Shown here: piece by piece, positions 1-9,783 of the stretch
How positions within the stretch are numbered: position 1 is the first letter of the stretch
Layout: each line of letters begins with the position of its first letter
Assembly (NCBI RefSeq): GCF_016808095.1
Contig: NC_068970.1
Location: forward strand, 36,924,630-36,988,629
DNA: 64,000 nucleotides
Direction: 5' to 3'
Source: Vigna angularis
Taxonomy: Eukaryota; Streptophyta; Magnoliopsida; Fabales; Fabaceae
The notes under the pieces: generated by a model
What the model was told of the DNA's origin: nothing
The model's input: only the letters and a program-made list of their open reading frames with translations
Databases searched by the model: none
Made by a program: the position numbers and the translations under genes

Positions 1-118
1 TGACATATTCACCTTCAAGCAAAGGTTCATTCAAGATCTCTTCAATTTCACCATCTTCACTAATCTCTCTAATTTCATCATCTGCATATGTTGAATCATC
101 ATCTCTAAAACAATCCTC
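1..118 (-). CDS. Possible partial exon running off the left edge
   Basis: Read on the - strand, this edge stretch stays open and encodes an acidic peptide containing FRDDDSTYADDEIREISEDG and then EEILNEPLLEGEYV before the window ends. The bias towards Asp and Glu is unlike the AT-rich DNA beside it, so it may be the end of an exon or a fragment of a transposon protein. The upstream side is the first copy of a tandem repeat, and no clear splice acceptor is visible. I do not recognise the family. Confidence 0.25.
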
Positions 119-525
119 CAGGCCAATTACCAATTCTTTCGGATGTCATTATGCTTGTGAAAATTAGATAAAATTATATACGACAAAAATTATAAAATGA
201 AAACTCATTATAAAGTCATTTTTTGTAAGAAATTATTTAACAACGAGTGTTTCTGATTTTTTTCAGGCCAATTACCAATTCCTTTGATGTCATTATGCTT
301 GTGAAAATTAGATAAGACAAAAATTATAAAATAAAAACTCATTATAAAATCATTTTTGGTAAGAAATTGTTTAACAACAAGTATTTCTGATTTTTTTCAG
401 GTCAATTACCAATTCCTTTATGCTTGTGAAAATTGGATAAAATTAGATAAGACAAAAATTATAAGATCAAAACTCATTATAAAATCATTTTTTTGTAAGA
501 TTGTTTAACGGCAATTGTTTCTAAT
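119..525. repeat. Three-copy tandem repeat, unit about 130-147 bp
   Basis: Three head-to-tail copies start at 119, 264 and 398, each opening with CAGG(C/T)CAATTACCAATTC and containing TGCTTGTGAAAATT and AAAACTCATTATAAA. The copies differ by small deletions (the third lacks GATGTCAT), so the array is not very recent. No coding potential was seen. Confidence 0.85.
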
Positions 526-831
526 TTTTTCAATTGGGGCTACAGTAGGGTGTTTCTGATTTTTTCAATTGGGACTACAGTAGGGATGACAGAGAAAAGA
601 TTGGAGTGAGAAAGATGAAAGAGAAAGGGTTGAGAGGAATGAGAGAGGTGAGTAAGGGTTTGGGGGGTTTCTTTTTTTTTTTTTTTTAGTTTTGACAATG
701 AAAATCATTAAAATACCCTTAACCTTAAAACTTAGAATCCATGGTATATAAGGATATTTTTGTCTACTAAAACCCGGTACACATTGCTAAAATGTACCAA
801 CTGAAAAACAGGCGTACACGCGTTAGCAAAC

Positions 832-834
<3 letters not shown>
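526..834. other. No gene seen; short duplication and purine-rich stretch
   Basis: A short direct duplication built on TTTTTTCAATTGGG(G/A)CTACAGTAGGG occurs at about 525-585. It is followed by a GA-rich tract, a T run near 670-688, and TGTACCAACTGAAAAACAGG just before the TA microsatellite. No gene is visible. Confidence 0.5.

Positions 835-914
<80 letters not shown>
835..914. repeat. (TA)n microsatellite, about 40 units
   Basis: An uninterrupted run of alternating T and A about 80 bp long. Tyr-Ile repeat reading frames across it on both strands are artefacts of the repeat. Confidence 0.97.
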
Positions 915-916
<2 letters not shown>

Positions 917-1318
917 CCATATCATAGTTTTACCATCTTTTCTCTCTGTATATTTTTGTTTGTTCCTTCTCCTTCTTGGCAAAGAGAGTGTAATTTTTTC
1001 CATATCCTACATTGTTGTTGTAGGAAGAAGGGTCCACCAAGAGTTTCACTGAAAGTTCCATTTCCCAAACAGATACTGTGGGATCGAAAATAAAAAATAA
1101 AATAAAATATGATGATGATGATGGTGATGTTAAGAGAGAAAGAAAGTTAAGTGATGATGATGAGTGTACCAATTTCAAAAGCAATGAATGATAGTAGATA
1201 ATTGAGTGCCAAAGAGAGAAGAAAGATGATAAAAGAAATTTGTTATTTGAAATTTGGACCACAACATCCATCTTCTTGCTCTCGTCCAGGTGCATATGCT
1301 ACTACTCCATACTTCCAT
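915..1318. other. No gene seen
   Basis: Mixed-composition DNA with a GATGATGATG tract around 1110-1165 and GA-rich stretches. No reading frame with recognisable protein content was found on either strand. Confidence 0.4.
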
Positions 1319-2258
1319 CACTAAAAAAAAAAATTTTAACTCGCGCATTTGACATCGGTTTAGCTGTAATCGAAGCAAAAAATGATGCGGTGACATTTTT
1401 ATAATTATCAGAAACGTATATTTCTCGGTTCAAAAAGAACTGATGCCTAAAACTAGCGCGGTGACAATTTTGTAATTATCGCAAACGTATATGCCTCGGT
1501 TTAAAAAAACTGATGCCTAAAATTGACACGGTGACATTTTTGTAATTATCGCAAAGGTCTATTACCTCGGTTGTTTAAAGAACCGAGGGATAAAATAACT
1601 GAAATTTTTATTTTTTATTATTTTGAGAGAGTTTAGGCATCGGTTCTTTATAGAACCGAGGCCGTAGAACTTTATTGTCTCGGTTAAAAAAATAACCGAG
1701 CTAATAACTTGTGTTTAGGGATAAATTTCGTGAACAGAGACAGAAGTTGCGCTGCTCCTCTCTTTTCTCCCATTTTCTTTCATTGGCGAGAGGGAGGCTT
1801 CCTACCTCTTCTCTGTTCCGATGGAGGCGCGACGGAGACGCGACGGAGGTGCAAGGGCGCGGAGGCCGTTCTCGTTCTTCTTCTTCTTCTTCTCTCCGTT
1901 TTGATTTGCAGCGAAGGAGGAAGCTTTCTTCCGTTCCTTTTTCTGATTTCGATTGGGTTGTTTTATGTTTGATTGATTATATGCAAGAGTGGTGGTGTTT
2001 GATTGATTCTTTGCAGGTGATAGTGGGAGCGCGCCGTCCTTTGATGATGGTGGTGTGAGATGGAGCAGTGGGCATTGATGGTTTAAGGTTAAGGGCTAAC
2101 AACTCACCTGGCGAAGCAAAAGCACATACCTTTTTGTCTCGGTTGAGAACCGAGGCAAAAAGCCTACCCCTTTTCGCCTCGCCTGTATATGCTTCGGTTG
2201 CGGAACCGCTGCGTATAAGCGAAAATAACTGTTGTCGTTTCCCTTTACTGTATTAGTG
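1319..2258 (+). mobile_element. Non-autonomous CACTA-like DNA transposon
   Basis: The left end begins CACTAAAA and the right end finishes TTAGTG, the hallmark of CACTA (En/Spm) elements. Between them lie many copies of a subterminal palindromic motif, CCTCGGTT or AACCGAGG, for example at about 1566-1592, 1637-1662 and 1678-1699, and again near 2140-2210. Such clustered subterminal repeats are typical transposase-binding arrays in this superfamily. The middle (about 1730-2060) is GC-richer and resembles a gene leader, with TTTGCAG|GT-like sequence near 2015. No transposase is encoded. The flanks share TTCCAT on both sides rather than a clean 3-bp duplication, so the exact ends are uncertain. 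Confidence 0.6.
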
Positions 2259-2956
2259 TTCCATTCACAGTGCATCTCAAACTGCTGCAAAACTTCAACT
2301 TCATTCATTTTTTATAAATTCATATCATTTTCTCAACTCACAAATTTAACTATTATGGAATTTATCACACTTCCAATAATATAAAATAGTTAACTTGAGA
2401 AAAGTATGAGTTTTTATTATATTTATCCGGAAATAACATATAATACCAAAATATATACCAAACTCTACATTACTATGAGATATATTACAATACAAAAATG
2501 TAATGAAGTCCTTTCAAAATAAAAAAGACCAATAAAACGTCTTACTATAAGTCTCAGCTCCGTCACCAGCTAGCACTTACACTCAACAGAAACATCATCC
2601 TCTACTCATACGACTAAGGTGATTATAGCAAAAGAACAGACGAACACACAAATAGACAAAGACAGAAGGGTAAACTAATTTACCAAAGAAACATTCATAC
2701 AATTGAAATACAACAATTAACATATATACAAGTTATATAAATCCATTAATACGCATACAACCATGCATTCTAGACTTGATCGTCCATAATAGTATTGAAG
2801 TGAAATATAGAGGGTCGTGCACTTGTAGTGGTAATACCCAATCTACCTGGGCGCTCTGTTGAGCTACCACTCACAAGGTTAATCCTTATCAAGATCATAA
2901 GAATCTTAGGGCCGTCCTTATGACAGGACCTTCTGTTCCTCTCACTACATAATCAT
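2259..2956. other. No gene seen
   Basis: AT-rich intergenic sequence. Around 2815-2890 the - strand shows a tRNA-like box A (GGTAGCTCAACAGAGCG), but no box B or cloverleaf was found. Nothing else is recognised. Confidence 0.4.
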
Positions 2957-3344
2957 TGTTAGAAGTCCCACATCGACTAGAGATAAGGCCAATTTATAGT
3001 TTATAAGTGGGTGCAAACCTCACCCTACAAACCAGTTTTGTGGGGTTAAGTTAGTCTTAAAGTCCACTTCTAACATGGTATCAAAGCCTGGTTAGAGCCT
3101 ATCCTAGCGATATTTGTTGTTTGCTGGGCATATTGTTCCACCCGTTATCAAACCGTTATTGGACCACCCACTAAAAATGTCTAATCCCACGCTCGAGATG
3201 TATATACCTCGGCATGAGAGAGGTGTGTTGGAAGTCCCACATCGACTAGAGATAAGGCCAATTTATAGTTTATAAGTGGGTGCAAATCTCACCCTACAAG
3301 ACAATTTTGTGGGGTTGAGTTAGGCTTAAAGTTCACTTCTAACA
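2957..3344 (+). mobile_element. TRIM (miniature LTR retrotransposon)
   Basis: Two direct terminal repeats of 119 bp at 2957-3075 and 3226-3344 both begin TGTT(A/G)GAAGTCCCACATCG and end CACTTCTAACA. A primer-binding site, TGGTATCAAAGC (methionine initiator tRNA type), follows the first repeat at 3076. A purine-rich tract (CATGAGAGAGGTG) precedes the second. The internal domain is only about 150 bp with no coding capacity, which is the definition of a TRIM. A second TGGTATCAAAGC follows the right repeat at about 3350, suggesting a further element unit once continued rightward. Confidence 0.85.
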
Positions 3345-4323
3345 TGGTTGGTATCAAAGCTCTCTATTTTAGCATTATACCTCTGTTTCAGCATTGTTCC
3401 TTAGCTTCTTTCATAATGTGTGTTTAGCTTTGCATATTGTAGCAACTGTGATGTTCCTGATGGCTTGTGTCATTTATTTACAAGTTTCCAAGGAGAGTCA
3501 GTGTTATTAGTGGGTTAACACCAAGGAATTTCAACACCAAAGTCATAGGTTGAAGGTTCCTCATGGCATGAGGGGGAGTCTATTTCTGGCAAGATTCAGA
3601 ATCTTAGTCAAACAATTTCACCAGTCCCTTGTCAGATCTATTTTTGGATGCTTTGATGAATAAAGAAGACCATTATAATCTTTCAACTTCACGATTTGTC
3701 ATCGGTGCATCATCATTTCTATCGTTTGTCGTGAGGGGGAGTATGTTTCCAGCCACTACAATATGTTTCCAGCCATTGCATGGCCGATCAGTCAGTGATG
3801 ACAGTCCCTGTAGTTTTGTCGCTTCCAGCCACTTTAGGCCCCATCAGTTAGTGATGGCAATTTAGTCCCTACAATTAGTCGTTGTCTACCATTATTGGTT
3901 GTCATCCAATTTTAATGGAAATCTCATTTATCAAAGTCATCCTTGTTGAAGTTTCGTGGTGTTAGTTGAAGTTTCGTGGTGTTAGTTGAAGTTCTGTGGT
4001 TGTCCACTGATGCCCAATATTATTCTCCATAAGCTGCTATGAGTTGTTTGTCAATTGTGTTTCTGCACTTTTTCTATCCGTTGACCATTGTCATCGGTTT
4101 GCTGCACACTCTTGAAGATGAGTCCTATATTTCAAGAAGAGTCTCTTTGGCTATGCTAGATTGTGAGTCCAATTTGGTTTATAGACATTCTCTTTGGATA
4201 GTCTGAAGCATACGTGCATCTTGTTCTAAGTCGAAGTTTCTAAGTTCCTAAAAAGATCTTAGATTGAGTTTATTTATTCCAAGCTTGATACATACAATTT
4301 GTATGCTCGAGCTTGAGGGGGAG
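3345..4323 (+). mobile_element. Decayed internal 3' part of an LTR retrotransposon
   Basis: This stretch ends in a polypurine tract (GCTTGAGGGGGAG) directly before an LTR that starts TGTTAGGATATTTATCC, so it should be the 3' end of a retrotransposon internal region on the + strand. Further GAGGGGGAG tracts occur near 3570 and 3733. A 21-bp segment around GTTGAAGTTTCGTGGTGTTA is duplicated at about 3947-3990. No intact protein domain can be read. Confidence 0.4.
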
Positions 4324-4591
4324 TGTTAGGATATTTATCCTCTTTTATCATCATTATATATTTATCATGATTATATTGTGTCAAGGGTTACCCTATTTAT
4401 CATGATTATATTGTGTCTAGGGTTACCCTATTTATCATGATTATATTGTGTCTAGGGTTACCCTATTTATCATGTACTCTTGTATCAATTTATTCTTATA
4501 AATAGAAGATTATGAGAGGGATAAATCAAGCCCTCTAAAATTATTTTACAAATAAAAAAAACTCTAAAATTGTTTTACAATTTCAATCTCA
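4324..4591 (+). repeat. Copia-type LTR, + orientation
   Basis: The LTR starts TGTTAGGATATT after a polypurine tract and ends CAATCTCA. It contains three tandem copies of a 35-bp unit with GATTATATTGTGTC and AGGGTTACCCTA, and a TATA-like ATTCTTATAAATAGAAG. A closely related copy lies in the opposite direction at 6032-6318. No primer-binding site follows, so this is the 3' LTR of its element. Confidence 0.75.
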
Positions 4592-5316
4592 AGTAAATTG
4601 ATTTGAGATTGGTAGTCTGGTATGGGAAATTCCTATCTGATTGCTTGTTGTATGAGTTCTTGTTTTGATGGTATATGAATTATTTAAAGTGTTGTTTTAG
4701 TTGATTGAATCAATACTGAAATCTATTTTGGTTATTATGATAGTGTGTTATTTGAATTGCTTGATTTGATTGAAATCGATGTTGAATTGTGGTTTGGCAA
4801 TAGGTTAGAATGCTGGTTAGAAATTGGTCTAGAATTGGTAGTTTGGCAGGAGAAATTTAATGGGGACTGTTCTTTGAGTAAGTGTGATGTTGGGAGTCTC
4901 TGTTTGTATCATTTAAGACTTGATTTTCTTTTTGTTATGTTGAAATATGGTATTTTGATATGCTAAGTTTGTTGTTTGGGTTATGGTAGTTGTTAGTTTG
5001 ATATGATGTACTAAGTGTTGGTCAGTTAAGCAAAATAGTATATGATGTTTAAACATGTTTTTGAGTCAATCACAGTGTCAAAAATATCAATTTGGTCATT
5101 TGGATAGGTCTCGAGTGCAATCAGATCAAGATTTGAAGTTTCTGGTTTTTGATGTGGCGTTGAGGGCCATTGATATAACGTTAAGCGCTGGCCTTCTAGT
5201 GGCATGGGTTTTGGTCTCTGGACATGGAGAGATTTATAGTATGAGTATTGATGTGGGAGTCCAGACGTTGGAGGTTATTCTAATACTCTAATAATCATCA
5301 AGTAGAGAATGATGAT
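4592..5316. other. Sequence between two inverted LTRs, no gene seen
   Basis: GT-rich sequence on the + strand with no conserved protein motif. Short open frames (for example 4745-4966 and 5055-5291) show no family features and are treated as chance. Confidence 0.4.
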
Positions 5317-5365
5317 TGTTAGAAGTGGACTTTAAGTCTAACTCAACCCCACAAAACCGGCTTGT
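5317..5365 (-). repeat. Truncated TRIM terminal repeat, inverted
   Basis: TGTTAGAAGTGGACTTTAAG and the following bases are the reverse complement of the last 49 bp or so of the TRIM repeats at 2957-3344. The rest of that repeat is missing. Confidence 0.7.
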
Positions 5366-5518
5366 ATAAGACTGACCCAGCAATTTTAATACCTAATTGG
5401 TCTTCATCTGTAAATAACTAGCATACTAAGGAAACAAATCTTGTATAAGACTGACCCAACAATTTTAATACCTAATTGGTCTTCGTCTGTAAGTAACTAG
5501 CTTACTAAGGAAACAATG
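5361..5518. repeat. Two-copy tandem duplication, 79-bp unit
   Basis: Copies begin at 5361 and 5440 with CTTGTATAAGACTGACCCA and contain AATACCTAATTGGTCTTC. They differ at only a few positions. Confidence 0.85.
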
Positions 5519-6031
5519 CTGAAACAAAGATTTTTTTTTTCTTTTGGTTCAACAAGACGAATGGCAGCGACGCAGTATGATTCTGACATTAGGAAGGTGA
5601 CTTGTGACAAACACGCGCCAGAAGCTGATCGGAGAGAAGTTGTTCATGATAGCGCGTGTGGAGGAGAATGAGGCAGCAACCACCAAGGATGGGTCATGCT
5701 CCTTGATGTGACTGTGGCGGTAGATGTCAGACAAATGTGGCACATGTTGCGGCGCCTGGATGAGGACTAGCCCTCGACATCGGCGGGATTGGCCGTCGCT
5801 CAAGGAGGCGATCCAGATCCACTAGTCGCCAAACTATACTGAGGCAGCGGATGGTGGCAGACGACAGTGGGAAACAGCTAAAAAAAAGGTATTGGAAATA
5901 TTTGAGATTATTAGGAGAGCGGGACTGCCCATTGAGGTATTTCAGAAAAGATGAAATTTTTAACCACGAGCCACCGGCGACAACAAAGACAGAGTAGGAA
6001 GAGACTCAGAGAACCTGCTCTGATACCAACT
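5519..6031 (-). mobile_element. 5' leader of a copia-type retrotransposon (- strand)
   Basis: Reading the - strand from the LTR at 6318-6032, the next bases are AG then TTGGTATCAGAGC, a methionine-tRNA primer-binding site at about 6028-6017. About 480 bp of GC-richer leader follows. No gag domain is recognisable before the sequence meets the tandem duplication at 5518. Confidence 0.55.
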
Positions 6032-6318
6032 TGAGATTGAAATTGTAAAACATTTTTAGAGTTTTTTTTTTATTTGTAAAATAATTCTAGAGGGCTTGAT
6101 TGATCCCTCTCATAATCTTCTATTTATAAGAATAAATTGATACAATAGTACATGATAAATAGGGTAACCCTAGACACAATATAATCATGATAAATAGGGT
6201 AACCCTAGACATAATATAATCATGATAAATAGGGTAACCATTAACACAATAAAATCATGATAAATAGGGTAACCTTGACACAATATAATGATGATAAAAT
6301 AGGATAAATATCGTAGCA
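6032..6318 (-). repeat. Copia-type LTR, - orientation
   Basis: On the - strand it starts TGCTACGATATTTATCC and ends CAATCTCA, followed by a primer-binding site, so it is a 5' LTR. It is the same family as the LTR at 4324-4591, but carries four copies of the 35-bp GGGTTACC unit instead of three. Confidence 0.75.
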
Positions 6319-7489
6319 AATTTCAACATGCATAACAATTTATCAAAGCATAAGCAACATCAAAAAGTGGTAGTTAGATTCTCTTACCTGTTAAAAGACC
6401 GAACAACTTTAAAGAACCTAAAATTGCTATCTCAACTCAAAGAACTATATATACACCTACAAACTACAAAATCATGATTAGAACCACTAACTAGAGAGGA
6501 CCTAAAGGAAGAATCACATGCATTGAAAAGCATTAAACTTGATAAAAGAGTAGAAACTAACTTACTCTTTTTCAAAAGCTGATTGGACAGATTTGAAGAC
6601 TTTGCCACAATGATTAGTTTTGCATCCTCTTATCTTCAAACATATGACCCAATATATAGAAAACTTATCGAGAAGTGAGAACTCTAAAGAAAAATAGTTT
6701 ATAGAGAAATATTGTGACTTGAAATAATGAAACTTGTTTTATCATATTTTTATTTATATTTTAAACTTTTAATATTAAAATATTTGAGTCTCGTTACTTA
6801 GGTTATACTCTTAGTTCTAAAAAATTCTTTTTTAGGTTCTTACAAATATAACAAAATTATATTAGAAAATAATATAATAAATTATTAAAATACTTTTGTT
6901 ATTAATTTAATAGTAATGAATAAGTATGAATTAACGTTAAAATATAATTAATTAATTATTTGATAAAATTCAAAATAATATTAAAAATTACTTAAAAGTT
7001 AAAATAACTTTTTCTTCTTTGGTAAATGTTTTCGTTTAAAGAATTAATGATTCCTAAAAATACGTTTGAATTTTAAAGTAGACTATGAAAGTATGTGACT
7101 TAATGCAAAATAGTCACGTTATTTAAATTATTATCGGTCACTTTAATAATAGAAGTCAATATTGACTTTCTATTAATTGGGTGAATATTCAAGCGAGAAA
7201 GAAATTGAAGTAATTTTCTTTTTATTTGAAGTGTTAATCTTTTAGGTGAGATAAGTTTGCTCAAACAACATGAAACATCGGTCAATTATATTGGAAGAGA
7301 TTTGAAAAGATCGAACTGTTAATTTTCCATGAGATTAACTTACTAATTAGAATGAACGGAGTGAAGGTCGAAAAGAGATAGAGAGAAGTACTTGGACACA
7401 TAGAACTTAGAAGACTTATAACTTTGACTCAATTAATCGAAACATTTTGGTATTCACCGTGAAATTCGAAAAAGTAGAAGAAAATCCAA
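6319..7489. other. AT-rich intergenic DNA, no gene seen
   Basis: Very AT-rich from about 6740 to 7100. Neither strand shows a reading frame with recognisable protein features. Confidence 0.45.
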
Positions 7490-8070
7490 TGGTGACAACA
7501 CAGAACATGGATGAGTAAAAAGATCTTATGGAACTTATTAGAGAGATGCAACGCTAGAGTCGGTTTGCATTAGGAGCAATCTACTTGCATTCTGGACTAG
7601 GCGATGCAGGTCCATCCAATATGAATAAGTAGATGGAGGAACCAACCAAAACGGTTCAGGAGGGAAGCACATGGAGCAAACAAGAGATCTCATTGTGCAA
7701 ACAATGAAAATGAACAATCTATTACCTTTTACAACAACTATCATGACGGCACCCATGCCCGAATGGTGGGTGTCTCTTTCGTTCGAGAAGTATGACAGGT
7801 CAATTGACTGTGACGAGCATCTACGGATGTTCGTCAACACCATGGCTTTTTACACGATGAGTGATCCCGTCTGGTGTAGGGCCTACTTCTTATCATTGAA
7901 CGAGGAGGCATTGGTGTGGTTCAACACCCTATCACCCAACTCACTAGATATCTTCGCCACTATCTGCACCCTGTTTAGTCAGCAGTACATGGCCAACATG
8001 GTTCAGAGCTTAACACACTTTGTGTTGGTCACCAAGCAAGAGAAAGACGAGTCCTTGAGCGGCCTGGATG
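7490..8070 (+). pseudogene. Ty3/gypsy gag relic (Tat/Ogre-like)
   Basis: The clearest segment, from about 7740, reads PEWWVSLSFEKYDRSIDCDE, then HLRMFVNTMAFYTMSDPVWC, then LNEEALVWFNTLSPNSLD and KQEKDESL. This is the conserved gag order seen in Tat-lineage gypsy elements (EKYDGSTDPDEHL, FYT-SDPVWCR, AL-WYN-LPPNSI, TKQE-ESL). An upstream ATG at 7490 opens a different frame with stops at once, so at least one frameshift and several stops are present. Downstream protease and reverse transcriptase domains are absent. The ancestral role would have been the retrotransposon capsid. Confidence 0.75.
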
Positions 8071-8479
8071 AACCGGTGTCCCTTCAACTCCTCTTGTGAG
8101 AGGAAAAATTCTTTCCCTTTCACGAAGATCTCTTCTTCCCTTTATTGGTTGGTTGCGGGGGAGGCACGACAATAAAGGGACAATGTATGCAACTTCTGTT
8201 GATCGCACGATATCTGGACGTGGAAGTTGGAGCTCTGTTGGCTGTTTAGTGGGGGCCGCCCGAGGCGCTTGAGCCAAAGTGCCCCTTAGTGGAACCGCCC
8301 AGCCAAGGCATTACTCGTCCCTACGCTTGTGGCCTTACTTGAGGAAAAGAGCTTCTTAAGAACCCCTTGTTTGGATTGCGAGATGCCATTATATTTAAAA
8401 AGAAGACAAAAATTTAGTCAAGTTAGGGATGATCAACCAATAAAAGTAAACAAATTAAATCTTATCGAACATTGGAGGT

Positions 8480-8650
8480 TATTAGAATCTGTGTGATGAG
8501 GGTTCGATAGGGGAAACGACGAGGAAGCTTGTCAGTCAACCTAAAAGCTTCAGCTTCTTCCGACGTCAACTTCCTTGGGCACTTGATCCAATACAAAGGA
8601 AATTCAGGTTGACCGACCTCGTTAAAAATGCTAGCCCGACTGACATCATT
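8480..8650 (-). pseudogene. Short decayed coding fragment, family uncertain
   Basis: The - strand reads VGQPEFPLYWIKCPRKLT, then SEEAEAFRLTDKLPRRFP without stops. This protein-like stretch resembles gag-associated or hypothetical proteins linked to legume retrotransposons. It is short, has no start, and its identity is a guess. Confidence 0.25.
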
Positions 8651-9774
8651 TATTCCAACTTTGAAAATTTATTCTTGAAAACCTTAAAGGAAGTGGCGTA
8701 AAGTGTGAATAGCCACTACCACTAACTTAAATAAATTTTAAAAATGTATTATACGATGCTAGTCTAATAATACAAACATAATTTTTGTTTTTTTTTAAAC
8801 TTTAAATAAGCAGAATGAGGACATAAAAATTTCATATTCCCTTCCTACATTTTCCTCCAAAATGCAGTATCTTTTGAATGTGTCATTTTGTTCCTGTGTT
8901 GCTGCCGCACCGGCCTAGAGTGAAACTAACAACGAGGGAAACTTGTTACCACCATGATGTAGCCCTTTGGTCCGTCTGCCACCGTGGCGCTGTCTACCTG
9001 GCTATGACGCTACCATCATTGAAGGGGTTGTTGTCACACAGGTCTATTGTATTTACTTCCTTCCTGAGTTGAAGACGTTGTTTTCCCTAATCTCTTTCCC
9101 TAGTTATGTTTCCCGTATAAACCTAAGTGTCGTGTTCACGTTTCCCCAATCTCTTTAGTCATTTATGTTTTCGTCTTTTAATCAACTAATTCACTCTTTC
9201 ATCCATCGATTCACACATTCGTCCACTGATTGACGTTGATAAGTTTAAGGTTTTGATTTTTACTTAATGCATTTCACACATTCATTCACTTATTCGTCCA
9301 TTCTGGAATTTTGCACTAGCATTTGATTTTGATTGTGGTTAACTACAAAAAAAAAACAAAGATATTTAGTGAAGGTTATTTTACAGAGATTATAAAAAAT
9401 CCCTCCACGAACTAATATGATTTTGGTGAATTGTCTAAGTAAAAGCTAATAATATTGAAGGTTTTAATTTTTTTTAAAAAGGTTTATATCTTACATCAAT
9501 TATAATACATTTTTACTTTTTACTTTTTCTTTCTCTCAATATTTTTGAGTTTCCTTCGAGATTTTACACTCACTGAAGCTTTTCCCCAAATTAAAACTTT
9601 AAAACTTTTCTTCCAAATCAAAATCCTAAAAACCAATTTATCGTTACAAAGTTCCGCTAGCATGAATTGTAGGTTAGCATTTGGGTGGATAATCTCAATA
9701 CCAATTTTGTTCTGCAAAGAACCGAACTACGTGAGTGACAATATTGTCCTTTGCTGTAACTTAATTTTTAAATT
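8651..9774. other. No gene seen
   Basis: Intergenic sequence between retrotransposon debris and a MULE. Open frames at 8878-9158 and 9520-9790 lack family features. Confidence 0.4.
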
Positions 9775-9783
9775 TTTTAATAA

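Noticed and set aside
767..1052. Open frames on both strands with long Tyr-Ile repeats
   Set aside because: They are translations of a (TA)n microsatellite; no protein outside the repeat is recognisable. The same applies to the frame across 31055-31137.
2815..2890. tRNA-like sequence on the minus strand (GGTAGCTCAACAGAGCG)
   Set aside because: No box B, no acceptor-stem pairing and no anticodon arm could be formed, so it is not called a tRNA or SINE.
4360..4480. Repeated TAGGGTTACCC strings that recall telomeric repeats
   Set aside because: They are part of a 35-bp unit inside an LTR and are not tandem TTTAGGG.
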